A stretch of DNA of 41,754 nt from Entamoeba histolytica HM-1:IMSS. Taxonomy: Eukaryota; Evosea; Mastigamoebida; Endamoebidae. The DNA lies in assembly GCF_000208925.1 (NCBI RefSeq), contig NW_001914935.1, forward strand, positions 7,653-49,406, read 5' to 3'. Position 1 is the first letter of the stretch, and each line of letters begins with the position of its first letter. Position numbers and translations under genes: made by a program. The notes beneath the pieces are model-generated. The model saw only the letters and a program-made list of their open reading frames with translations. It was not told the origin of the DNA and searched no databases. Below are positions 9,657 through 20,300 of this stretch, in pieces.

Positions 9657-11686
9657 TTATTTCATAACTTCTTCTGCTGCTTTAACTAACTTGAACTTTT
9701 TATTAGCATATTCTCCAGGACAAATTTCTCCATCTGTTTGTAAACAATTTTTCCATCTTTTTGGATCATTTGTATTTTCTTCATCAAAATTTCTCCATTC
9801 TTCAATAATTTTATCCCATCCATTTCTTAATTCAACTTTTGTTTGACAAATATTCCTATATAATTTACCTAACTTTGGTGGTGCAGTAAAGACTTGTGCA
9901 TTTTCTCTTGTAGCAATATTAGGAATACTTCCACTAAGAATTTTCTTCTTAACAATTGCATCAGTTTCATTAGTATAATTTTCTTCATCACTGTAATATG
10001 GAATAACATGTTCTCCAGTAATTAAACGAGTAATCATTTCCCAACAAATCATACCATAACTATATTTATCTCCTTCATTATCAAATACAGGAGTATTACT
10101 TAATTGTTCAGGTGCCATATATGCAATTTCTATATCAATTAAATGATTTTCTTTATGTCTTTCACAGATTTGTTTAAATCCATATTCACTGATTTTAGCT
10201 CTTCCATCTAATGTAACAAAAATTCTTGTAGAATTTAATTGTCCATGAACAATACCATTTTCTTTCAAACAAACTAATCCCTCAGCTATATCAATTGCAA
10301 TTCCACAAATAATTTCCCAATTTAATTTTGGTCCTTGAAGTAAATCAAATAAACATCCTTTATCAGTATATTCTGTCATAATCCAAATTGAATTATCTGT
10401 TACTAAAGTTTTCATAATTTGAAGTACATTTTCATGATTAATTGTACTTAATTTCTTCTCAATTTGTTCTTCAAATAATTTAGTTGTTTCTTCATTCTCA
10501 AGTCGAATATATTCAATTCCAATAGTCTTTCCTTTATAACGTGCTCTCACAACTTCTCCATATAATCCCATACCTAATTTATTTTTATTTCCTATTGACT
10601 CTCCAAGAAATTCAATACTTTTTACATCAAGTTTCTTTTCTTCTTCTAATTCTCCTTCATCTTCTTTATAATATAATAAGTCAAATGCATCCCTACTTTC
10701 CATAAAATCCTTTTCAGTTTTCCTACAAACTTCCATAAATCGTTTAACAATATCAGGATTAACTCCAATATTAATCATATTTCTCATTGCCTGAGAAGTA
10801 CTGACATCAGTAAACAATCCAATACCAATCATACGTGGAAGGTCATATTGAAGTGTCAATGAAAATTCATTTCTCATTTTGATATGAATACTATCAACAA
10901 GTGAAAAGACAGAAGTAATTTTACTTTCGGTTTTCATAGCAATTGAAAGAGGAGAATTTCCTGCATTATTTGCAATATAAATTCTTGCTCCAAACTTAAG
11001 TAATAATAACACAAGATCAAGTCTTTTTTTCTGAACAGCGTATAAGAGTGGAACATCATTTGAAAAATTTGTAACGTCTGGAACTGCTCCATTTTTTAAG
11101 AATGTCTCTAATAAAATACCACAACTTCGTTGATTTTGGAATGCAATGTTAATAGGAAAATCTCCTTTATACCTTCCTGAAGCAATTCTACTATTTAAAA
11201 TTATTCGAGAACATTTAATAAATGCTTCTAAACATTCTACAATAGTTGGTTCATCATGAAATCTCAGAAAATAAATGAAAGGAGATTGTCCATCATTATC
11301 TGGAGCATAAGGATTAATTCCTGGAATATTTAACAATGTAGTAATAAAACGAGAATCTTTACTTTGAACAGCGTAATGAAGAATTGTTAATCCACCATCA
11401 TCCTAAAAGAAATATTAATTATAATTTTTCAATAAAACAATAAACAAACTTGTTGATTAATATCAAATTTATTTTTAATATAAATATCAAGTAACTCATT
11501 AAAACTTCTCACTCTCTTTTTAACAATTGCATATGAAATTGGAAATGCCACAGTTAAAATAGAAACTTGTTTCGTTAAAATATCTTTAATTTCTTTAGGA
11601 TTTTTCTTCTTAAAATAATTTCTTATTGTTTCTACATTTTCACTTTCTATTAAACTATCTAAATTATCTATTTGAAACTCTGCCAT
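9657..11686 (-). CDS. Ankyrin-repeat pseudokinase, two exons
   Basis: The coding sequence is complement(join(9657..11402, 11450..11686)), 660 residues. The 47-base intron (11403-11449) runs GTTTGT to TAG in phase 0. The start ATG at 11686 gives MAEFQIDNLD. Residues about 80-250 contain ankyrin units, for example GLTILHYAVQ, GQSPFIYFL, DVPLLYAVQKKRLDLVLLLL and GNSPLSIAM. The kinase-like domain spans about 340-600. Its glycine loop is intact (G356, G358, G361) and APE is present (509-511), but the VAIK lysine is Glu376, HRD reads HGQ (465-467, Asp to Gln) and DFG reads EYG (485-487). All three catalytic positions are lost, so it should not transfer phosphate; a scaffold or nucleotide-sensing role is inferred. 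The overall layout resembles tyrosine-kinase-like (TKL) ankyrin kinases. No signal peptide or membrane span was seen. Confidence 0.85.
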
Positions 11687-11841
11687 TTAAACACTTAGAA
11701 GTATTTATTTTTAAGTTTTCTTTTTTGATTAAAAAAAATTATCAATTTGAATTTCAAGTTAAAATTATTTATTAAAATTTCTTGTCTTTTCATTAAAATA
11801 CAACTTACACCATTCAATATTCAATCAATTTATTCCTTTTC

Positions 11842-12586
11842 TCATTCTTCATTTTTTTTTGGTGCTGTTTCTTCTTTTTCTTTTAATTGCTTTGCTTTTC
11901 TTTCTTTACGTCTCATTGCAAATTTTGAATTTCTTACTTTCTTTGAATTTGCTAAATAACTTTCAGTTTCTTTCTTTACTTTTCTCATTGCAAATTCTAT
12001 TTGTTGTTCTTGAGATATTTGTTTGCTTTCTTTATCTTCAAAAATTCTTCCCCAAGTTAATCCTTTAATAAATCTAATATTCCAAATTTTATCTGCAAAT
12101 GGAGAATGTCGATTTTTACCACCAATAACTTTTCCATTTAGCATTAAAGCAACAAGTTTAGCTTGTTTCTCTGTTTCAAATTCAATCCATGCCTCTTTAA
12201 ATGTTCCTTTTTTCTATAATAAAACTGTTAGTATAACTTTTAAATTTGGTTTATCTTTATTTTTAAAGAAGTAAATAACAAACTTTTTTATCTTCAAGGA
12301 AATGCATACGACTTACTTTACCATAATTACTAAAAATTCCTTTGATAATCCCTGGGTTTAGTCCTTTGTGAATAACACTAAGATAAATAATTCCATGTGG
12401 CTCTTCATTCTCTTCATTTATTGGTTTTGTATTTGTTTGTAAATTATCATTTTTTTCTTCTTTATCACTTTCACTATTCGTTTCATTTTGATTTTCCTCT
12501 TCCATCTCCTTTTCTTCTTCTTCTATCTCTTCTAAGTCTTCACTACCTAAATCTTCTAATAAATCACTTATCTCATTATCACTCAT
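11842..12586 (-). CDS. ESF2: Esf2/ABT1-family RNA-binding ribosome biogenesis factor, two exons
   Basis: The coding sequence is complement(join(11842..12213, 12284..12586)), 224 residues. The 70-base intron (12214-12283) runs GTTTGT to TAG in phase 0. The N-terminus (1-63) is very acidic. An RRM-like domain follows at about 64-146 (GIIYLSVIHKGLNP, then YGKVSRMHFLED, then GTFKEAWIEFE across the splice). Next comes the family hallmark: LNGKVIGGKNRHSPFADKIW, then NIRFIKGLTW. The C-terminus is a basic, charged helix rich in K/E. Esf2 (yeast) and ABT1 (animals) act in the nucleolus in the early 90S pre-ribosome, and Esf2 stimulates the helicase Dbp8. The Entamoeba copy is shorter than yeast Esf2, mainly because of its shorter N-terminus. 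It is oriented divergently from the coiled-coil gene at 12729. Confidence 0.87.
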
Positions 12587-12728
12587 CTTTTATCTCTTTA
12601 TCTAGTTTTTATTTACTTTTTTATTTTTTATTCAAAAATAGGTTTTTCTGATTTTATAATAACAAAATAATAAAAATGATTATGAAAATATAAAAAAAAT
12701 AAAGTCAAAAATTAACTTTGTTCATTGA

Positions 12729-14063
12729 ATGTCACGACCTATCTCATCTCCAACACCACTTCGTCCAACAACAAATTATATCACAAAAGTTAGCAGGGTA
12801 TCAGAAGATTCATTGAAGTCAAGAAAAATCAAGTTATTATCTGCCCTTTCAACTCCAGGAAATTCAAATGCCAAACCAATCATTAGTGTGACAAAAATGA
12901 TTCACTTAAACTACTTACCTATCTTTACTTCATATTTACTTCCATTAATGAATTATATAAATAATGAAAACCGTCCACAGACGGAACTTGAAAATGAAGA
13001 TGATTTTATGAATTACAAAAAGTCATTAGAACATTGTATTACAAGTACTTATCTTTTATTATCTTCAATGAAACCATCTCCAGTTGATACAATGTTAACT
13101 CTTTTCACTCCACTGCCACCTATTCTTCAACAATACAACACATTATCACAAGATGAACAATTTAGAATAGAAGAGTGTCTTCATGAACTTCTTAGAAGAA
13201 TATATGTAGCTAAATATAAAGAACTCTGTCAAAATACAATCAGTCAATTAACAAGTAGTGTTCATCAATTGAAAGTATCATATTACGCTAAATTAGCAGA
13301 TAAAATAGCAAAACGAAAAATTGAAATTCAAAATATGCAAAAAGAGATAGAAATACTGAAACAAAAACTTCTTACGTCAAAAGAAGATAAAATTTCTACA
13401 ATAACACAACCACCTTCAAAAAATATTAGAACGATAACCATTCCAGCTATTGGGGAGATTGTTATTTATGGATATTGTGTTATTTGTAAATTACCTGGTA
13501 ATACATTACTTCATCTCATTTATTCAAGTCTTGTTCCCGAAGATTGTAACTCTTTTATCAAATATTATAAAAATCTTAAAAATTGTAAAGTTGAGTTAAA
13601 TGGAAGGTATCGTCATTTAATGTTATTCAATAATAATAACAAATGTTTCGATGAAAATAAAATTGCTTATTGGGTCCTTGAAAACCCAAATAGTCTTGAA
13701 GAGAAATATCGTTATCTTGTGAACTATTTTAATAAATATGTCAATTTTATTAAAGTAACACGAAAGGTACGTTCAGAGCTTGGTGCATATTTTGTTAAGA
13801 ACAATGACCGTCCTACATTAAAAATTCCAATTATTAATAAAGATAAAGGACTTTATATCACTGTTGAATTTGAATTTGATGGTTCTCGTATAGAACAATA
13901 TAATGAATTATCAGACCCTTTTAGACCAGTAAGAACAAGAATTAATGTAATTACTGGAACTGTCTCTGAAACTCAAGTAAAAAATGTTATTGACATTTCA
14001 CTTAAAGACAATACAAATAATTGGTTATCAAATATGGTTATGAAACTCTCTTCTTTATATTGA
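12729..14063 (+). CDS. Unknown coiled-coil protein, 444 residues
   Basis: One exon with ATG at 12729 (MSRPISSPTP). I do not recognise the family. Residues 1-60 are S/T/P-rich and basic. Residues 60-165 are predicted helical with hydrophobic patches (IHLNYLPIFTSYLLPLMNYI). A coiled coil lies at about 180-220 (KIAKRKIEIQNMQKEIEILK). After a short linker, about 220 residues form what looks like a globular alpha/beta domain (IPAIGEIVIYGYCVICKLPG, then PTLKIPIINKDKGLYITVEF). There is no signal peptide or clear membrane span. The arrangement of a coiled coil followed by a globular C-terminal domain is shared by several kinetochore and autophagy scaffold proteins, but no specific motif supports either. 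It shares a promoter region of about 140 bases with the divergent Esf2-like gene. Confidence 0.7.
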   Translation: MSRPISSPTPLRPTTNYITKVSRVSEDSLKSRKIKLLSALSTPGNSNAKPIISVTKMIHLNYLPIFTSYLLPLMNYINNENRPQTELENEDDFMNYKKSLEHCITSTYLLLSSMKPSPVDTMLTLFTPLPPILQQYNTLSQDEQFRIEECLHELLRRIYVAKYKELCQNTISQLTSSVHQLKVSYYAKLADKIAKRKIEIQNMQKEIEILKQKLLTSKEDKISTITQPPSKNIRTITIPAIGEIVIYGYCVICKLPGNTLLHLIYSSLVPEDCNSFIKYYKNLKNCKVELNGRYRHLMLFNNNNKCFDENKIAYWVLENPNSLEEKYRYLVNYFNKYVNFIKVTRKVRSELGAYFVKNNDRPTLKIPIINKDKGLYITVEFEFDGSRIEQYNELSDPFRPVRTRINVITGTVSETQVKNVIDISLKDNTNNWLSNMVMKLSSLY

Positions 14064-14362
14064 ATTTCTTTTTTTTTAATTAATTTTTATTCTTCAAATA
14101 TAAAAAGATATTTTCTATTGAAAACTGTTAATTACTCAAATGAGTCAAAAAATACATTAACTGAAAAGTTAAATTCATTAAAGATAACATATAAATTCTA
14201 ATCTGTTATATTTGTATTTTATGGCAAATGAACCAATTTAGAATAAATAAGCAATTAATTAAGTGTTAATAGAAATAATTTTTATTGTTTCTTGAGTAGA
14301 GGATATTAGTTTTATGATTCTTTTTCTAGCATTTCTACAGAGTTTATTTGATTATGATAGAA
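14064..14362. other. Intergenic; possibly 3' tail of the retrotransposon fragment
   Basis: A/T-rich with no coding frame of note. Seen from the minus strand it follows the end of the retrotransposon fragment. The T9 run starting near 14069 would be an A-run on that strand, so an old 3' untranslated tail is possible. No target-site duplication was identified. Confidence 0.35.
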
Positions 14363-14983
14363 TCAGTATTCTATGACATCATTTATTCTTTTAATTGCAT
14401 GGTTTTTAATTTCTTTCTCGATGTTAATCTCAATTTTTAATTCTTTAATTAATTTATTACTTTCTTTATTTATTAATCCATTTATTGAAATTACTACTGG
14501 AATTATTTTGACATATTTTAACTTTTCTATTTTCATTAGCATATTCTTTAATTCTTTATACTTATTTCTTTTCTTCCAATAGGCTCCATTAATATTGTGA
14601 TCAGCCACAATAGTCATATCAAATAATAAACCAGTTTGTTCTTTTTATCTAATACATATATATGGTATTTTGTGATATTGTCCATCACTTTTATGCATTA
14701 TTTGTTTGTTCAATATCATTGTGATGTCTTTATATTTGAATATTGTTTCATATGGGGGTTTTTTATATTGATTATTTCCTGTATATTTTCTTATTAATAC
14801 CTCCCATATTATAATGCCAATATTGTCATATTTCTCCATTTGTGATTTATTATAATAAATACAAGATAGTAGAATGTGTTCTACTGTAGTTATCTTGTCT
14901 TTACAAAGTGTGCAGTATTTCAATCTTTCATTTTTCATTATTTTTGATTTTCTATACACACAAAATATTGCTCCATCTTGCAT
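14363..14983 (-). pseudogene. Degenerate non-LTR retrotransposon ORF2 fragment (zinc knuckle plus REL-endonuclease-like C-terminus)
   Basis: Two minus-strand frames, 14645-14983 and 14363-14617, are in the same register and separated only by one in-frame TAA (14645-14647) and a short open stretch. The first part starts MQDGAIFCVYRK and holds C-x2-C-x8-H-x4-C (YCTLCKDKITTVEHILLSC), the cysteine-histidine knuckle found after the reverse transcriptase in R4-like LINEs. The second part (LLFDMTIVADHNI, then KYKELKN, then VKIIPVVISINGLI) fits the endonuclease-like C-terminal domain. The reverse transcriptase and everything upstream are absent; a stop codon lies just before 14983. A 5' truncation followed by decay is the simplest reading. 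Entamoeba carries R4-clade LINEs, but I cannot say which subfamily this is. Confidence 0.68.
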
Positions 14984-15426
14984 TTTAGTTAATTAGAAAA
15001 ATGCATTTTTCTTAATATTGATGGATTTCCATGATTTCACTGTATTAGTTTTATCTACTCCTTTTGACTCAAATCATCTTCTTGAAATACTATTAAAAAT
15101 AGAAACAAACTACAATTTTTTGATGTATTTATATTTTAATCATTTCTTCTTATCTCACTCAATAACTTTCTACAATGTTATTAATTGTTTTATAAAACGA
15201 TGATTGTTTCTATACAAAACAAAACGATAATTTATTTTTGATAATAAATTTATTATTTATTTTGATTTTCTTTAAATAGAATTAAGATTCAATATGATCT
15301 TAAAACTATACTTCACAATTTTTTTAGAATAAATAAGTTTGGTATAGTAAATTATTACAAAAAACTATAAATCAAGCATATAACAACCATAAAAAGGGAA
15401 AAGAAGAACTTAAAAAAAAGAAAGAC
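14984..15426. other. Upstream region of SKP1 copy A
   Basis: A/T-rich, with no supported gene. The last 26 or so bases before the SKP1 ATG (ending AAAAAAAAGAAAGAC) are the same as those before the second SKP1 copy near 27337-27362. Farther upstream the two diverge. No clear TATA-like element was seen. Confidence 0.5.
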
Positions 15427-15903
15427 ATGGCACAAAACGTAATCTTAAGATCATCAGATGGAAAAGATTTTACTATTTCTGAAGAAGCAGCAAAACAATC
15501 AGGACTTGTAGAGTCACTCATGAAAGATAGAGAAAATGCTGATGAACCAGTTCCTATTTTAAAAGTTGAAGGAGCAGTATTAGAAAAAGTCATTCAATGG
15601 TTATTATTCCACAACGAACATCCATTGATGTATCCAGACTTTGTAATTGGAGATAGAGACAAGAATGCTGATCTTCATCCATGGGATGTTAAATTCTGTG
15701 ATGACTTAGAAAAGGATATGTTATTTGAAATGTTGAAAGCTGCAACATTCATGAATATTGATATGCTTGTTGAAGCAACCGCCAAGACAATTGCAAAGAA
15801 TTTAATTGGGAAAACAGTTGAACAAATGCGAGAATATCTTAATGAAGAGAATGATTATACACCAGAAGAAATTGAAGAACTTAAGAAGAAATATGCTGAT
15901 TAA
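15427..15903 (+). CDS. SKP1: SKP1, copy A (SCF ubiquitin ligase adaptor)
   Basis: 158 residues, the usual Skp1 length. The N-terminal BTB/POZ fold is recognisable (NVILRSSDGKDFTISEEAAK, then PILKVEGAVLEKVIQWL). The C-terminal F-box-binding helices follow (WDVKFCDDLEKDMLFEMLKA, AATFMNIDMLVEATAKTIA, then NEENDYTPEEIEELKKK). Skp1 links cullin-1 to F-box proteins in SCF E3 ligases. The C-terminus ends KKYAD rather than the WCxxK ending of most Skp1 proteins; that tail normally contacts F-boxes, so this is a real deviation. The protein is identical to that of the minus-strand copy at 26860-27336. Between the two genes I see a single silent difference (15513 G against A in the other copy). Confidence 0.93.
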   Translation: MAQNVILRSSDGKDFTISEEAAKQSGLVESLMKDRENADEPVPILKVEGAVLEKVIQWLLFHNEHPLMYPDFVIGDRDKNADLHPWDVKFCDDLEKDMLFEMLKAATFMNIDMLVEATAKTIAKNLIGKTVEQMREYLNEENDYTPEEIEELKKKYAD

Positions 15904-17373
15904 TTTATCTTTTTTACTAACTGTTGTTTTATTTAGTCATTCAAAGTATGTGTTTCGCAGGTAATGTTTGGAAATAATTTTGTCATAAATAATACTTGAC
16001 TATTTGTTTACAACTTATTGAATTGTATGTTGTTTTATTGTTCATTATGGTAAAAATGATTTAAATACACTTCATTTCTTTTACCATTAAACATTTACTA
16101 CCGTTTGATTAATGGTGTATCATAAAAGACTGTAAAGAATGAATATTATATACACATATTCATTGATATTAGTAAAGAATATATGAAGTTAAGAGATGAG
16201 ATAGACATCACTGAATTTAATGAAATAATTGGTTAAAATATATGAGAATAAATAAACAAAATATATCATATTCATATTTTATTAAATTCATAGAATAACT
16301 CTTATTTTAATATGAAATGAGAATAATGATTGAACATTGAAAAGATGGTAATTTATATGAAAAGATAATTTAACACAATATCAATTGGATATTAACTTTT
16401 TTTGGACTTTTAATTAATGTTTTTTTTTCAAATGGATGATTAAATGAATTAACTCAACTATGAATTATGTGTGACGTTCATTATTCTGTTTTAATACTTA
16501 ATGAGTCAAATAAATAGTAGTATATTATAAATAATTTATTCAAGAAATGAAACAATGTTGTGTAAGATAGTTGTTGATAAAATAAGTTAAGAAGATTATT
16601 AGAATAAGAATGGATAATACAAAGTATGAAATGTTATTCAATTACTGATTATTTTAAAACAATGTAATAGTTATTCTAAATATTATAAGTCGTTGAATTG
16701 AATGAAAAATATAGTAAATGACAATTTAGCAAATGAATATTAATTATTTCATTGTCTTATACACTAGAAAAGTATTTAAATAACAATCCTCACTTTCAAT
16801 ATATTGTTTTTATTATTATAAAATAAGAGATAATGTACATATTGATGAAATGTAAATATATAATTGAAAATAATAAGTAATATCAATAAATATTCATAAA
16901 AAAACATAACAAATTAATGACAACATTACACAATTAACATTTATCAATGTATAATCAACAAAAAAATAATTAATTCATTTCTTTTATTATTTAGTTTAAT
17001 TAATACATATAAAAATATATTAAAATATCATTGTTTGCTTTTGTTCATTATAATGGTTTATATTTAAGAAAGATTGATAGTATTGTCTATGAATATATCA
17101 TATTCTGAGTTATTCATTTTTTAGTGTTTTGAGTAAAAAAAATATAATGATTTTATTTATGTATTTTTTGGATAAAAATAATGCAATTTTCAAAAAACAA
17201 TGATTCTTTTTATTAAATAAAAGTGAATTTCAATTATATTTTTCAATAAAAAATAGAATTATAGAATTAGTTTTTATAGTTTTTTTATTATTTCATGTGA
17301 ATAATAAAAATAGAACAATAAACAGAAAAAAATCAATCAAAAGGAACTCGTATTTATTTCTTTTAGACTCAAA
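15904..17373. other. Gene-free A/T-rich region between SKP1-A and the RasGAP gene
   Basis: About 1.5 kb with no supported open frame on either strand. It is rich in short A/T repeats. A sequence GTATTTAAAT at 16772-16781 resembles the Entamoeba core promoter element but has no nearby coding start. No tRNA, SINE or LINE could be recognised by eye. The RasGAP promoter should occupy the last 100 bases or so. Confidence 0.55.
17343..17359 (+). promoter_or_regulatory. GAAC plus TATA-like element upstream of the RasGAP gene
   Basis: GGAACTCG is followed directly by TATTTATTT, giving GTATTTATTT overlapping a GAAC motif, and the ATG lies 14 bases farther on at 17374. Entamoeba core promoters combine a TATA-like GTATTTAAA(G/C), a GAAC element and an initiator, with very short 5' leaders. 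The match is partial. Confidence 0.4.
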
Positions 17374-20300
17374 ATGTCAGAGTCAATCTCATTATCAAAT
17401 TCGTATGAATCGACAGTATCTTCAAGTAATGAAACTAAAGTAGATAACGTCGTTGATGAAGTTCAAAAAACACAACCAGTTCAACAGAAAAAACCAACAT
17501 TAGCAGAACTTATCGCAATGCAAAAAGCTGGTACACTTCCAAAACAATACACACAAAAAGAAAAAATAGCAGCAGGAACTGATATGTCAAATGGAAGTGT
17601 TAAAACACAACAAGTTGAAACAACACCAACAACAACAGACAAGAAACCAACATTAGCAGAACTTATTGCAATGCAAAAAGCAGGAACATTACCAAAACAA
17701 TATACTGAAAAAGAAAAAATAGCAGCAGGAACAGACCTTTCTAATGGAAACCCACCAGCAAAGAAACCAACATTAGCAGAACTTATTGCAATGCAAAAAG
17801 CTGGTAATCTTCCAAAACAATACACACAAAAAGAAAAAATAGCAGCAGGAACTGATATGTCAAATGGAAGTGTTAAAACACAACAAGTTGAAACAACACC
17901 AACACAAACAACAACAGACAAGAAACCAACATTAGCAGAATTACTTGCAATGCAAAAAGCAGGAACATTACCAAATGAATTCCAAAAACAAAAAGCACCA
18001 GTTGAAGAAGTAGTTAAAAGAGAAAGTTTTATTCATAGAGAAATTAGTGCAATTGAAGAAGAAGTATCAAAATATGGAGATGGAAGAGAAGCACAAATTA
18101 AAGAAGAAAATTTATATTACTCTGAACGAGAATTAACAGTATTACAAAACATGTTTGAATTTTTTATGAAGAAAGCACCAAACATATTAAGTACAATGTT
18201 TTCTAATAGAGACAAAGCAGAAGAATTAGCAGATGCAGTATTAAATTTAACATATAGTAAAAGACTTGCATTAGATTTTGTATCACAAATGTTAAAAGAA
18301 GAATTTGAAACACACACAGATTCACATTCATTATTTAGAGAAAATACAAGTGCAACAAGAGTTGCTAAAAGTTTTTTAGCAAAAGTAGGAAGAAAATATT
18401 TATTAGATATTTACAAACCATTTGTACAAGAAATTATTCATAGTGATATTTCATTTGAAATTGATGATCATAGAGAAACAGATAAAGAAAAATTAGAAAC
18501 AAATAAACAAAATTTATTTGAAGCATGTAGAAAACTTTTTGATTTAGTTATTGATTCATTTGATTTATTACCTCCTGGAGTTAAATTATTAGCAAGAATA
18601 TTTAATGAATATGCAGCACAATTTTTTGGAGAATTATCAGATGATTCAAGAAATAGTTTAACTGGATCATTTATTATGTTAAGATATATTAATCCTGCAA
18701 TATTTTCACCAGAAAAATATGGTATTGTTGATGACCCAAAAGAAATTTCAATGAGCGGAAGAAGAAATCTTATTTTATTATCAAAGGTTCTTCAAAACTT
18801 ATCAAATGGAGTTAAATTTATTCAAGAAAAAGAACCATTTATGTTACCATTAAATGTTATTCTTGATGAATATTTAGATAAATTTAAAAGATATTTTAGA
18901 AGAATTGTTAATGTTGCTAAAAACTTCCCATTTGTTCTTGTTGTAGAAGAAACTGCTATTACTGATATGAAACCAATTGCCTTAATCCATAAAGAATTAT
19001 GTGAACGTGCGGATGAAATTATTGGAACATCATCAAGTGAAATAAGTGAAGAATTTTGTAAATATATGGTGTCATTAGGAAAATATAGTGATAAAACACA
19101 CTCATTTGGTGAATTTAAAGAAGAAATTCAAATTAAATTAAAAGAATTTCTTATTAAAAATAAACATGAAGCTGTTTATATTTCTAGTTTTAGTTGTGAA
19201 ATTAATGGAAATAAAATTGATGGAATTTTAATTGTTACATTACATCATATTGTCATTCTTGACCAATCATTTAATGTTGTAAAAGAAATTCATGTATTTG
19301 ATATTCAAAATGTTACAAGTGCAAATAAAATGGGAATGAGTTTCCAATTAAAAGATGGAACATCACTTGTTGGTGAAACAGTTCATCCAGACCAAATTAT
19401 TATTGCTATGTTACGTTCATTTAAATCAAGTTTTGCTGATGGAGTTTATGGGTTTGTTGTTGATGTTCCTTCACATAGATCAGCTGCTTTTAAAAATGTA
19501 TTTTCACTTCAAACATTTAATACTTGTGGAGGATTTAGTGGGATTTATAATGCATTCTGTACATACAAGAAAGTTCCTATTAATGAAAGTGTTCAAGCAT
19601 TTATTGAAGGTACAAAAGAAGGTCTTGAAGGAGCAAAAGAATTAAATTGTTTAATGTTTAATACTACTGATCCAAACAATAAAAATGATGCAATGTCTCC
19701 AACAGAATTCCAACCAGTTTTAAGTGCATTAAGAACAAATAAATATTTCACTAAATTAAATATAGAAAGTACATCATTAGTTGGATGTGAAGAAGAATTA
19801 AAAAAAGTCTTAGAAGATAATGAAACATTAGAATGTATTAGATTAAATGATGTTGGAATTAAAGAATGGGATACAATTTTATGTGCTTATATTGAAAAGA
19901 ATAAATCACATAATATCAAAGAAATAGATCTTGGAAATAATAAATTAGAAAGTAAAGCTTTAGCATCATTAGCTAAAATTATAGTTAAATATCAAATTAA
20001 TAAAATCAATTTAAATCATTGTATTTCTAATGATAAGAGTATTTCATCTTTCTTTGAAGGATTTCAAGAATGTCTTGAAAAGAAAATTCATTTACCTTTA
20101 ACATCATTAAAGTTAGAAGGAGCAAAAATGGGTAGTGAATCACTTGATTTTATGACTAACCAATTTGCTAAAATCTTCCCTAATTTGATGGAATTAAATT
20201 TAAGTAATTTAGATGTTAAGAATAGTGGAGAAGTAGTAAATGTTTTAAAAGGATTAAATTTCCTTGTTCAAGTAGATTTGTCTGGAATTTCAATTGGAAA

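Noticed and set aside
12397..12651. Plus-strand L/S/F-rich frame
   Set aside because: Antisense shadow of the acidic N-terminus of the Esf2-like gene.
17481..17921. Minus-strand frame of 146 residues opposite the RasGAP repeats
   Set aside because: It is the mirror of the coding repeats; its own repetition comes from the plus-strand gene.
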